From Onstottus_B arcticum (lineage in GTDB: Bacteria; Acidobacteriota; Blastocatellia; UBA7656), in assembly GCA_038040485.1 (NCBI GenBank), contig JBBPIE010000044.1, positions 1 to 39,081 of the forward strand: a DNA stretch of 39,081 nucleotides. The letters run 5' to 3'. The translations under genes were made by a program, and so were the position numbers. This document shows positions 22,526 through 30,463 of the stretch, one piece after another (position 1 is the first letter of the stretch; every line of letters starts with the position of its first letter). A model generated the notes under the pieces. It did no database searches and had not been told where the DNA came from. It saw nothing but the letters and a program-made list of their open reading frames with translations.

Positions 22526-24931
22526 ATGCCCAAGTACGTCGGACAAAGAATCAAGCGCACCGAAGACCCGCGGCTGATCCAGGGACTCGGCCACTACGTT
22601 GACGATGTGAGACTGCCCGATACGCTTCACGTCGCATTCCTGCGCTCGATGTATGCACACGCGCGGATCAAAAGCATCGACGTGAGCGAGGCTTCGCACG
22701 CACCGGGCGTCGTCGCCGTCTATACCGGAAAAGAAGTCGCGGCCAAAATAGGCCCGGTGCCGTGCGCTGCCGCGCTTCCGGATTTGAAAGTTCCCGACTA
22801 CCGAGTGCTTGCGACGGACCACGTCGTCTTCGTTGGTCACCCGATAGCCATCGTGGTGGCCACCGATCGCTACGCGGCGCGCGATGCGATCGACTTGATT
22901 ATGGTCGATTACGAAGAGCTTCCTGTTGTAGTCGATGTCGAACAAGCGGCCAAAGGCGGAGCGCTGATCTATGAAGAGTACGGCAACAACATCGCGTACA
23001 AGTTGACGGCCGGCGAAGGCGACATCGACGCAGCGCTCGCTTCAGCGGATCACGTGATCAAACAACGAATGGTGCATCAGCGGCTGGCGCCAATCGCGAT
23101 GGAGCCGCGAGGCGTGCTTGCGCGCTACTTCCCCGGCGAACAAGAGCTGACCGTCTGGTCATCAACTCAGATACCGCATCTGCTCCGAACTCAGCTTGCG
23201 ATCATGATCGGCATACCTGAGAACAAGCTGAGGGTGATTACTCCAGAGGTTGGCGGAGGATTCGGCTCGAAGTTAAACGTGTATGCCGAAGAAGCGCTGA
23301 TCGGTTGGGTTTCCATGCAGCTCGGCAAACCGGTCAAGTGGATCGAAACTCGGCGCGAGAACATCCAGGCAACTATTCACGGGCGCGGCCAGGTCGGTTA
23401 CATCGAGATCGGCTGCAAGAACGACGGCACGCTCACCGGCCTTCGCTACAACGTGTTCGCCGATCTTGGCGCTTATCATCAGTTGTTGACGCCGGCGATT
23501 CCGACGCTCACCGGACTGATGCTCTCGGGCGCTTACAAGATTCCGGCGATTCAAATCAACGTGACCGGGGTCTTCACGAACAAGATGGCGACCGATGCCT
23601 ACCGAGGCGCGGGCCGGCCCGAAGCGACCTACGTAGTCGAGCGCGCGCTCGACCTGGTAGCCGCCGAACTGGGGATGGACGCAGTCGAAGTGAGGCGCAA
23701 GAACTTCCCCGCGCCCGACGAGTTTCCGTTCAAGACTGCGACCGGCTTGTTCTATGACAGCGGGGACTACGAGGCGCCGTTGCAGAAGGCGCTTGCGATG
23801 GTCGACTACGCGAACCTGCGCGAAGAGCAGAAGAAGGCTCGCGAGCAGGGACGGTTGATCGGCATCGGCGTTTCGACTTACGTCGAGATTTGCGCGCTCG
23901 GTCCTTCGGCGGCGATGCCCGCCGGAGGTTGGGAGAGTGCGACTGTCAGGATCGAGCCGACCTGCAAGGTGACTGTCTTGACTGGCGCTTCACCTCACGG
24001 GCAGGGGCAGGAGACTTCGTTTGCACAAATCGCCGCCGACGAACTCGGAGTCGATTTAAACGACGTCACGGTCATTCACGGAGACACGTCGATCGTTCAG
24101 TACGGCATCGGCACGTTCGGCAGCCGCGCCACGGCGGTGGGCGGAACGGCGATGTTCATGGCTATTCAAAAGCTGAAGGAGAAAGCGACTAAGATCGCCG
24201 CGCACCTGTTGAAGACCGACGCTTCGAACGTGGTGTTCGAGGAAGGCCGGTTCACGAAACAGGCTGCCAGAGCTGCTTCCGCGGGCGAATCGGCGGAGGT
24301 GCCTGAGCCCGATATACCCGTAGGAGAATCGCCCGCCGGAGCGTTGCCCGAGCCGGAACCGGGAGTCAACAGCGTGACCATTCAGGATGTGGCGCTTGCG
24401 GCTCACATCGCGAGAGAGATTCCGCCCGGCTCGGAACCGGGATTATCGGCGACTCACTTTTTCGAGCCGACGAATTTCACTTTTCCGTTTGGCACTCACA
24501 TCGCGGTAGTCGAAGTCGATCGCGAAACTGGTGACATTAAGTTTCTCCGCTACGTAGCAGTGGACGATTGCGGCACTGTGATCAATCCCTTGTTGGTCGA
24601 AGGTCAAATCCACGGCGGAATTGTCCAGGCGCTCGGGCAGGCGCTTTACGAAGAACTGGTGCACGACGAGCAGGGACAGCTTGTGACGGGGACGTTGATG
24701 GACTACGCGATTCCGAAGGCGGCGTGGTTACCGTGGTTCGAGCTGGATCGCACAGAGACGCCTTCGCCGTCGAACCCGCTGGGAGTGAAGGGCGTTGGAG
24801 AAGCGGGAACGATCGGGGCGACGCCGGCGATAGTCGGAGCTGTAGTGGACGCGCTCGCTCCTTTCGGAGTTCGGCATATGGACATGCCGATCAGGCCGGA
24901 GAATATCTGGCGAGTAGTCAATGGCGCCTGA
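22526..24931 (+). CDS. coxL: form II carbon monoxide dehydrogenase-like molybdopterin large subunit
   Basis: An 801-residue molybdenum-cofactor subunit of the xanthine oxidase family. The active-site loop reads AYRGAGR (residues 358-364). Form I, proven CO dehydrogenases have AYxCSFR with the copper-binding Cys, so this is form II, whose CO activity is disputed and whose substrate may be another small molecule. The catalytic Glu is in GVGEAGT (Glu759). Other cofactor motifs are PEVGGGFGSK (about 242-251) and ASPHGQGQET. A low-complexity Glu/Pro/Ala insert at about 577-613 is unusual. A strong AAGGGGGA site precedes the ATG. A toxin-antitoxin-like pair separates it from coxM. The order S-L-M fits form II operons. 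Confidence 0.94.
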   Translation: MPKYVGQRIKRTEDPRLIQGLGHYVDDVRLPDTLHVAFLRSMYAHARIKSIDVSEASHAPGVVAVYTGKEVAAKIGPVPCAAALPDLKVPDYRVLATDHVVFVGHPIAIVVATDRYAARDAIDLIMVDYEELPVVVDVEQAAKGGALIYEEYGNNIAYKLTAGEGDIDAALASADHVIKQRMVHQRLAPIAMEPRGVLARYFPGEQELTVWSSTQIPHLLRTQLAIMIGIPENKLRVITPEVGGGFGSKLNVYAEEALIGWVSMQLGKPVKWIETRRENIQATIHGRGQVGYIEIGCKNDGTLTGLRYNVFADLGAYHQLLTPAIPTLTGLMLSGAYKIPAIQINVTGVFTNKMATDAYRGAGRPEATYVVERALDLVAAELGMDAVEVRRKNFPAPDEFPFKTATGLFYDSGDYEAPLQKALAMVDYANLREEQKKAREQGRLIGIGVSTYVEICALGPSAAMPAGGWESATVRIEPTCKVTVLTGASPHGQGQETSFAQIAADELGVDLNDVTVIHGDTSIVQYGIGTFGSRATAVGGTAMFMAIQKLKEKATKIAAHLLKTDASNVVFEEGRFTKQAARAASAGESAEVPEPDIPVGESPAGALPEPEPGVNSVTIQDVALAAHIAREIPPGSEPGLSATHFFEPTNFTFPFGTHIAVVEVDRETGDIKFLRYVAVDDCGTVINPLLVEGQIHGGIVQALGQALYEELVHDEQGQLVTGTLMDYAIPKAAWLPWFELDRTETPSPSNPLGVKGVGEAGTIGATPAIVGAVVDALAPFGVRHMDMPIRPENIWRVVNGA

Positions 24932-24951
24932 GGCTTGATGGTACTTTGAAT

Positions 24952-24980
24952 TTGAAAGCCGCAAGCAAATGAGTTGATAC
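24952..24980 (+). promoter_or_regulatory. candidate promoter for the BrnT module
   Basis: TTGAAA (24952-24957), a 17-nt spacer and TGATAC (24975-24980) lie 20 nt before brnT, between coxL and the toxin gene. It would let the module be transcribed independently of the cox promoter. Confidence 0.38.
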
Positions 24981-24999
24981 TTAGCGTAGGCCATTTGCA

Positions 25000-25284
25000 A
25001 TGGAACTGATCTTTGAATGGGACGCCGAGAAGGCCGAGTCCAACGTTAAACGCCACAAGGTGAGCTTTCACGAGGCCAAGACAATTTTCGACGACCCTTT
25101 CCTGATGACGTTTCCCGACCCCGAGCACTCAAACGGGGAACGGAGGTATGTGAACGTCGGCCGCTCCACGAAGGGCCGGGTTATGGTGGTTGTTCACACG
25201 CAGCGTGGTGAGAGCACACGGATTATTAGCTGCCGAAAAGCGACAGCATCTGAGCGAAGATTCTATGAAGAAGGTGAGAACTAA
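25000..25284 (+). CDS. brnT: BrnT-type toxin
   Basis: A 94-residue RelE-fold ribonuclease-type toxin. The start FEWDAEKAESNVKRHKVSF followed by EAKTIFDD (about 5-31) is the BrnT signature, and the end RIISCRKATASERRFYEE (about 73-90) contains the conserved Arg-x-Ile-Ser and Arg/Glu-rich tail. Members cleave RNA and are neutralised by the partner antitoxin. The next gene overlaps by 20 nt. No strong ribosome site precedes it. It lies inside the cox operon, 68 nt after coxL. Confidence 0.9.
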   Translation: MELIFEWDAEKAESNVKRHKVSFHEAKTIFDDPFLMTFPDPEHSNGERRYVNVGRSTKGRVMVVVHTQRGESTRIISCRKATASERRFYEEGEN

Positions 25285-25591
25285 AGCGAGGAAACTCGAA
25301 CCGGACGAGATCCTTCCGGAGTACGACTTCAGGCGTATGAAGGGCGGCGTTCGGGGCAAGTACTACCAGGCGTATCGCGCCGGGCATACGGTCATGGTTC
25401 GCGAGGCGGATGGAACAAATAGAGTGCAACACTTCAAAGTTGAGGATGGCGCAGTGATTCTGGAACGAGATGTCCGTGAGTACTTTCCGGATGCTGAATC
25501 CGTCAACAGTGCGCTTCGCTGTCTGATACCGCTGATTCGAAAAAGACAAAAAGGCGAAAAGAAGGAACCGGCTGCTTCAAATCGGCCGTGA
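25265..25591 (+). CDS. probable antitoxin partner of BrnT
   Basis: A 108-residue protein starting inside the last codons of brnT (20-nt overlap), typical of toxin-antitoxin pairs. Residues 11-90 show EYDFRRMKGGVRGKYYQAY and ILERDVREYFPDAESVNSALRCLI, a layout known from small proteins commonly next to BrnT-like toxins. The final ESVNSALR helix may be a ribbon-helix-helix-type binding element. It differs from classical BrnA by its EYDF...GVRGKY front. The Lys/Arg-rich C-terminal tail may bind nucleic acid. Autoregulation is expected of the family but unshown. Confidence 0.78.
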   Translation: MKKVRTKARKLEPDEILPEYDFRRMKGGVRGKYYQAYRAGHTVMVREADGTNRVQHFKVEDGAVILERDVREYFPDAESVNSALRCLIPLIRKRQKGEKKEPAASNRP

Positions 25592-25608
25592 TTTTTACAG
25601 GAGAAAGC

Positions 25609-26475
25609 ATGATTCCATCGCAATTCGACTACGTCGCTCCGACAACTCTTAGTGAAGCCGTGGCGCTTCTCGCTCAGCACGCAGACGAAGCGAAGATCCT
25701 CGCCGGGGGGCACAGCCTAATCCCGGCGATGAAGCTGAGGCTGGCGATGCCTCAAGTGTTGATCGACATCGGGCGAATCAAGGACCTCGCGTACATCCGC
25801 GAAGAGGGCTCGCAGATTCGAATCGGCGCGATGACGACTCACTATCAGATCGAATCGTCGGACCGCCTTCGCGAGATATGCCCGCTGTTGCCGGAGACCG
25901 CGGCGCAGATCGGCGACGTCCAGGTGCGTAACAAAGGAACCATCGGCGGGAGTCTCGCTCATGCTGATCCGGCTGCCGATTGGCCTGCCGCGATCATCGC
26001 GCTGGGCGCGGAGATTGTCGCGGTAGGCGCAAACGGTGAGCGCGTTATCAAAGCTGATGACTTCTTCGTCGATATGCTAACGACTGCGCTTCAACCGGGT
26101 GAGATACTGCGCGAGATTCGAATCGCGGCGGCGAGCGGGCGATTCGGACAGGCATACCTGAAAGTGCCGCAGCCGGCTTCAGGCTTCGCGGTTGTCGGCG
26201 TAGCTGTCTCGCTAACTCGCAGCGCGGCCGGCGGCTGTGAATCGGCGAGCATCGGCGTGACGGGCGTCGCCTCCAAAGCTTATCGCGCGAGCGGCGTTGA
26301 GAACGCGCTTGCAGGAAGCGCGCTTGACGAGCCAGCCATCGCAGCCGCGGCCGCGCACGCCGCCGACGGTGTGTCGATCAACGGCGACCTCTACGCCTCG
26401 GACGACTATAGAAGACATCTCGCACAGGTTTACACGCGGCGAGCCATCGAAGCCGCAGCCGCGAGAGTGAAATAA
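25609..26475 (+). CDS. coxM: carbon monoxide dehydrogenase-like FAD-binding medium subunit
   Basis: A 288-residue FAD subunit that passes electrons from the iron-sulfur clusters to the electron acceptor. Flavin-binding motifs are AGGHSLIPAMKLR (32-44) and TIGGSLAHADPAAD (111-124). The C-terminal CO_deh_flav_C-like domain ends with YRRHLAQVYTRRA. AGGAG 6 nt upstream sets the start. It follows the toxin-antitoxin pair by 17 nt and precedes coxG across element E. Confidence 0.94.
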   Translation: MIPSQFDYVAPTTLSEAVALLAQHADEAKILAGGHSLIPAMKLRLAMPQVLIDIGRIKDLAYIREEGSQIRIGAMTTHYQIESSDRLREICPLLPETAAQIGDVQVRNKGTIGGSLAHADPAADWPAAIIALGAEIVAVGANGERVIKADDFFVDMLTTALQPGEILREIRIAAASGRFGQAYLKVPQPASGFAVVGVAVSLTRSAAGGCESASIGVTGVASKAYRASGVENALAGSALDEPAIAAAAAHAADGVSINGDLYASDDYRRHLAQVYTRRAIEAAAARVK

Positions 26476-26559
26476 GTTTCTGGTTTCTGGTTTCTTGTTT
26501 CTGGTTGCCGATGCTAGCTCCAAACACGAACCAGAAACTAGAAACCAGAAACCATAAAC
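26476..26559. repeat. element E: inverted arms of 7-nt word TTTCTGG/CCAGAAA between coxM and coxG
   Basis: The arms 26476-26506 and 26529-26559 are each 31 nt, reverse complementary with few mismatches, around a 22-nt core containing ATGCTAGCT. It starts right at the coxM stop and ends 6 nt before the coxG ATG, leaving no room for a normal ribosome site. Confidence 0.9.
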
Positions 26560-26565
26560 CGTCTT

Positions 26566-27099
26566 ATGAAGATCGAAGGAACACACGAAGTCCGTGCCAG
26601 CCGCGAACGCGTCTACCAGGCCCTGATCGATCCCGCCGTGTTGCAGCGCTGCATTCCCGGCTGCGAGAAGCTCGAGAAGACCGGCGACAACTCTTACTCA
26701 GCCACGCTCCGAACCGGAGTCGGCTCCATCAAAGGCATCTTCACCGGCAACGTCAGGCTCGAAGACATGACGCCGCCCACTCACTATCGAATGGCCGTTG
26801 ACGGAAAAGGCCAGCCCGGTTTCCTGAAAGGCTCAGGCGAACTCGACCTCGAAGAGCGAGACGGCGTTACGTTGATCAGATACAGCGGCGAAGTTCAGAT
26901 CGGCGGTACGATTGCCGGCGTCGGTCAGCGAATGATCCAGGGCGCGGTTAAGATGACGGCCTCGCAGTTCTTCACCGCCATCGAAGCCGAAGCGAAGACC
27001 GAAGCTCACAAGCCTCCTCCAACTCACGGCTTTTTTCGAACAGCCCTGAGGTGGTTCTCAGGGTGGCTGCGAAGAACCTTTAGACTAACGTGGTTGTAG
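26566..27099 (+). CDS. coxG: CoxG-like SRPBCC-fold protein
   Basis: A 177-residue CoxG-family protein. The SRPBCC fold is recognised by RERVYQALIDPAVLQRCIPGCEKLE (about 13-37), YSATLRTGVGSIKGIFTGNV and the QFFTAIEAEA end helix. The C-terminus (about 150-177) is aromatic and basic, possibly a membrane-binding tail, a known feature of CoxG, which helps anchor the CODH complex to the membrane and deliver quinone. No ribosome site is seen because element E ends 6 nt upstream. It is the last gene of the cox operon. Confidence 0.9.
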   Translation: MKIEGTHEVRASRERVYQALIDPAVLQRCIPGCEKLEKTGDNSYSATLRTGVGSIKGIFTGNVRLEDMTPPTHYRMAVDGKGQPGFLKGSGELDLEERDGVTLIRYSGEVQIGGTIAGVGQRMIQGAVKMTASQFFTAIEAEAKTEAHKPPPTHGFFRTALRWFSGWLRRTFRLTWL

Positions 27100-27132
27100 C
27101 TCGTTATAGTCTGCGGCAGGTAAGATGAAACC

Positions 27133-27618
27133 ATGAGCAAACCAATACTGACTCTCTCAATCTCCGGTCTTATGGCATTGCTTCTAAGCACCACCACTGT
27201 TTGGGGAACGCAACGCCTTGGGCTATACCCTGAGGCTGCAATGCGGCAAGCAGTTATCAAGCGCGCTATACCTGAGCTTCCAAAAGACACCCCTATCGAG
27301 AGTGCTGACGGTTTGGTAGTTGTAGCTGTCGTGTTTGATGAAGAAGGAAAGCTTTCGCAAGCGGAAGTATTGGAGGCGCCACATCCGTCGATCAAGCAGG
27401 CGGTCCTCGATGCGCTCAAGCTCTGGGAGACGGAGCGACGCGGTGTTTTCGAGGGCCCGCACCAGCTTGTTGGATGGTTGAGTTTTAACTGCACAATCAA
27501 GGACGGCAAGTGGGGCATTGAATACACGCAGACAGACGAGGACCACAAGCCGGACAAGCGATATAAGCATCCATTTGCTCGAACAAACCCAAGGACGCCA
27601 TTTTACTATCAATACTAA
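27133..27618 (+). CDS. secreted TonB C-terminal-like domain protein
   Basis: A 161-residue protein with a signal peptide (about 1-25). Residues 62-100 (VVVAVVFDEEGKLSQAEVLE, then HPSIKQAVLDALKLWE) look like the TonB C-terminal fold: a beta-hairpin followed by a helix. Unlike TonB it lacks a proline-rich stalk and an anchor, so it is a stand-alone periplasmic domain. The tail is Lys/Tyr/Pro-rich without similarity. It follows coxG by 33 nt but has no evident tie to it; the ribosome site is weak. Confidence 0.7.
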   Translation: MSKPILTLSISGLMALLLSTTTVWGTQRLGLYPEAAMRQAVIKRAIPELPKDTPIESADGLVVVAVVFDEEGKLSQAEVLEAPHPSIKQAVLDALKLWETERRGVFEGPHQLVGWLSFNCTIKDGKWGIEYTQTDEDHKPDKRYKHPFARTNPRTPFYYQY

Positions 27619-27690
27619 CTTGGGCCAGCAACACACTAATACGCTCTATCCGATAGCGCTGCTCCCGCCGCACTCTCAAAGCTGGATCCG

Positions 27691-28428
27691 ATGATCATCA
27701 ACACAGAATACGTGGAAATACCGGCGGACGGCGCTCCTATGCTGATGTTGGTCGCCGCACCCCGCGCCGAGGGAAAGTACCCGGGTATTCTTCTTTACTC
27801 GGACATTTTTCAGTTGACCGGAGTAATGGTCAGGGCGACGGCGAGGCTCGCCGGGTATGGCTTTGTCGTCGCAGCTCCCGAGATCTATCACCGCATCGAG
27901 CCGCCAGGCTCAGCTATTCCGTTCGACGACGACGGTCGCGGTCGCGGTTTAAAGGATGCGGCGAAGACTGCTGTCGCCGAGTTTGACGCCGACTGCCGAG
28001 TTGCCCTTGATTATCTGAGCGGACATCGCCTTGTCGAACAAGGCAAACTAGGCGCGAGTGGGTTTTGCATCGGCGGGCACTTGGCGTTTCGCGCCGCGCT
28101 TCAATCGGATGTTAAGGCGACGGTTTGTTTCTACGGAACCGGCATTCACAACGGCAAGCTCGGAAAGGATGACGACGCGGGATCGCTTCAACGAGCCGGC
28201 GAAATAAGCGGCGAGTTATTATTAATTTTCGGAGCAGCTGATCCACACGTTCCGGAACAAGGTCGAGGTAAGATCAAAGCTGCGCTTGCCAGCGCCGGAA
28301 CAGAGTTCTCCATTAGTCTCTATGAAGCCGAGCACGCCTTCATGCGCGATGAAGGCCCGCGTTACGATCCCGAGGCAACGGACAAGGCTTGGAGCGAGAT
28401 GGTCGATTTCTTTCGGCGAGTGTTTTGA
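27691..28428 (+). CDS. dienelactone hydrolase-family protein
   Basis: A 245-residue alpha/beta hydrolase of the dienelactone hydrolase family, hydrolysing lactones or esters in the cytoplasm. The catalytic set is visible: Cys126 in GASGFCIGGH (nucleophile with the GxCxGG elbow), Asp184 in FGAADPHVP and His215 in YEAEHAFMRD. SDIF (37-40) lies where the family has its Glu-containing motif; the usual Glu36 is replaced by Asp38. The ATG has no clear ribosome site. The substrate is not determinable; a role in the aromatic degradation pathway is not supported by neighbours. Confidence 0.9.
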   Translation: MIINTEYVEIPADGAPMLMLVAAPRAEGKYPGILLYSDIFQLTGVMVRATARLAGYGFVVAAPEIYHRIEPPGSAIPFDDDGRGRGLKDAAKTAVAEFDADCRVALDYLSGHRLVEQGKLGASGFCIGGHLAFRAALQSDVKATVCFYGTGIHNGKLGKDDDAGSLQRAGEISGELLLIFGAADPHVPEQGRGKIKAALASAGTEFSISLYEAEHAFMRDEGPRYDPEATDKAWSEMVDFFRRVF

Positions 28429-28461
28429 GCCTGAGCATCCACCAACTTCAATTGGTGCGTC

Positions 28462-28665
28462 ACTCCGTAGGAGTGAAATGTTTATAGAAACCGGGGTGTT
28501 TGTCGTGCTCACTCCTTTAGGAGTGAAATGTCGTAATTCGCCAAGGGAGGCTTCAATGCTTGAAGCGCCAATCCTGACATACAACTCCTGACGGAGTTGG
28601 ATTACTCTTAGAGGAATCAAAACGTGGCGGCATTGCGGTCTATAAACATTCCACTCCTACGGAGT
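28462..28665. repeat. MITE-like element with 30-bp terminal inverted repeats
   Basis: ACTCCGTAGGAGTG followed by ATGTTTATAGA (28462-28493) is mirrored by CTATAAACATT then CCACTCCTACGGAGT (28636-28665). Inside are smaller hairpins of the same kind (CTCCTTTAGGAG at 28511-28522, AACTCCTGACGGAGTT at 28582-28597). No gene lies within. It sits between the dienelactone hydrolase and the serine hydrolase genes. A CACCAA/TTGGTG hairpin at 28440-28458 just before it may help terminate the upstream gene. Confidence 0.82.
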
Positions 28666-28725
28666 AGGTGCAGACTGGCTCGCCAGTGTTTGCGCGATAA
28701 GATGACGCGCATTTTGGGAGATTTG

Positions 28726-30318
28726 ATGATGAATCCAAAGCACACTCGTTTACTCGCAATCGTTGCGCTCGCGTTGTTGTCGGTGGCTTCAATCGCTCCG
28801 GCGCAGACGGCGCCGACCAGCGCCCCGCCGGACCTGGACGTGTTCGCAGCACGGGTCTTGAAAGAATTCGACGTGCCCGGGCTCGCCGTTGCGATCGTCA
28901 AAGACGGCAAGCTGGTGCTCGCAAAGGGATACGGCGTGCGCAAGCTCGGTGCGCCCACGCCGGTCGATGAAAACACCCTGTTCGGAATCGCTTCAAACAC
29001 AAAAGCGTTCACCGCTGCGCTGCTTGCCATGCTTGTCGATGAAGGGAAGATCACCTGGGACGATCCCGTGATCAAGCATCTCCCGGGCTTTCAACTCTAC
29101 GACCCGTACGTGACCCGCGAGATGACGATTCGCGACCTGCTCACCCATCGAAGCGGGCTTGGGTTGGGCGCGGGGGATCTGCTGTGGTGGCCTCCGACGG
29201 ACTATTCGCGTGACGAGATTGTGCGCCGGTTTCGATTCGTCAAGCCGGCTTCGAGCTTCCGCAGCAGGTATGCGTATGACAACGTGCTCTACCTGGTCGC
29301 GGGCCAGGTCATAGCCGCGGTCACCGGCAAGAGCTGGGACGATGTCATCAAGGAGCGCATCTTCACGCCGCTTGGAATGACGACAAGCAACACACGCGGC
29401 GCGGCGTTGAGCGAGCCTGGCAACGTCGCGGCCCCTCATGCAAAGATCGGTGATCGCCTGCAGTTGCTCTCGCCAATGGCGCTGGACAATGTCGCGCCGT
29501 GCGGGGCGATCAACTCGAGCGTCGGCGAGATGGCGAAGTGGCTGATCCCACAGCTCAACCGAGGTCAGATCGGCGAGGGCCGCCGCTTGTTCAGCGAGCG
29601 CCAGAGCCGCGAGATGTGGTCGGCCCAGACGATCACGCCGCTCAGTGAACCGCCTCCGCATCTCGCAGGGCTGCGTTCGAACTTTTCAGCGTACGGACTC
29701 GGCTGGGGACTTTCGGAGTATCGCGGCTCGAAGACGGTCTCTCACACCGGCGGGCTGCTGGGATATGTGTCGAGAGTAACGCTCGTGCCCGATCTGAATC
29801 TGGGAGTCGTCGTGCTGACCAACCAGCAATCGGGAGGAGCGTTTCAGTCGCTGACCTACCGCATCCTGGATCACTTCATGAACGCACCGGCAACCGATTG
29901 GATAGCCGCGTTCAAGAAGTCGGAGGAGATGGGCGCGGCTCGCGCGGCGGAAGTCGAGAAACGCCAAGCCGCAACGCGAGCGGCTGACTCGAAGCCTTCG
30001 CTGCCGCTTGCCAAGTACGCCGGACGGTACACCGACGCGTGGTATGGAGACGCAACGATCTCGCTCGAGAGCGACAGGCTCGTGTTGCGATTCAGTCACA
30101 CGCCGGCGCTTGTCGCCGATCTCGAGCACTGGCAGTACGACACGTTTGTCGCGCGCTGGCGTGACCGAAGCCTCGAAGCCGATGCGTTCGTGACTTTCTC
30201 TCTCAAGCCCGACGGCAGCATCGAGCAAATAAAGATGGTGGCGGTCTCGCCGATAACCGATTTCAGCTTCGACTTTCACGATTTGTTGTTTGTCCCCAGC
30301 GCGGACCGCAAACCTTAG
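28726..30318 (+). CDS. class C beta-lactamase-like serine hydrolase with C-terminal DUF3471-type domain
   Basis: A 530-residue secreted protein with a signal peptide (about 1-27). Catalytic motifs of the beta-lactamase/transpeptidase fold: S90xxK93 in GIASNTKAF, Y185-D-N187 in YAYDNVLY, and H341-T-G343 in SHTGGLLG. After about residue 400 a linker leads to a C-terminal beta domain (YAGRYTDAWYGDATISLE) like DUF3471. Such proteins are esterases or D-amino-acid peptidases rather than antibiotic lactamases. I start at ATG 28726 because GGGAG lies 6 nt upstream and a signal peptide begins there; upstream in-frame codons would extend into the MITE-like element. Confidence 0.9.
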   Translation: MMNPKHTRLLAIVALALLSVASIAPAQTAPTSAPPDLDVFAARVLKEFDVPGLAVAIVKDGKLVLAKGYGVRKLGAPTPVDENTLFGIASNTKAFTAALLAMLVDEGKITWDDPVIKHLPGFQLYDPYVTREMTIRDLLTHRSGLGLGAGDLLWWPPTDYSRDEIVRRFRFVKPASSFRSRYAYDNVLYLVAGQVIAAVTGKSWDDVIKERIFTPLGMTTSNTRGAALSEPGNVAAPHAKIGDRLQLLSPMALDNVAPCGAINSSVGEMAKWLIPQLNRGQIGEGRRLFSERQSREMWSAQTITPLSEPPPHLAGLRSNFSAYGLGWGLSEYRGSKTVSHTGGLLGYVSRVTLVPDLNLGVVVLTNQQSGGAFQSLTYRILDHFMNAPATDWIAAFKKSEEMGAARAAEVEKRQAATRAADSKPSLPLAKYAGRYTDAWYGDATISLESDRLVLRFSHTPALVADLEHWQYDTFVARWRDRSLEADAFVTFSLKPDGSIEQIKMVAVSPITDFSFDFHDLLFVPSADRKP

Positions 30319-30337
30319 GAAAGTGGGATATGAAAGT

Positions 30338-30463
30338 GGGAATTGAAAATTGAAAATTGCAAATTGCAAATTGAAAATTGAAGATCGAAGGTTGCAGCAA
30401 CCTCGGCTCTCGCGGATTCCAATTTGCAATTTTCAATTTGCAATTTTCAGTTTTCAATTCCCC
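30338..30463. repeat. element F: inverted arms of 7-nt word TTGAAAA/TTTTCAA with inner hairpin
   Basis: The left arm 30338-30382 is built from TTGAAAA and TTGCAAA words, the core 30383-30418 contains the palindrome GGTTGCAGCAACC and ends CGCGGATTCC, and the right arm 30419-30463 mirrors the left. It starts 20 nt after the serine hydrolase stop and runs into the N-terminus of the next reading frame. Confidence 0.9.

Noticed and set aside
28624..28725. Longer serine hydrolase start within the MITE-like element
   Set aside because: The extra residues are translated repeat sequence; a signal peptide and GGGAG support 28726.
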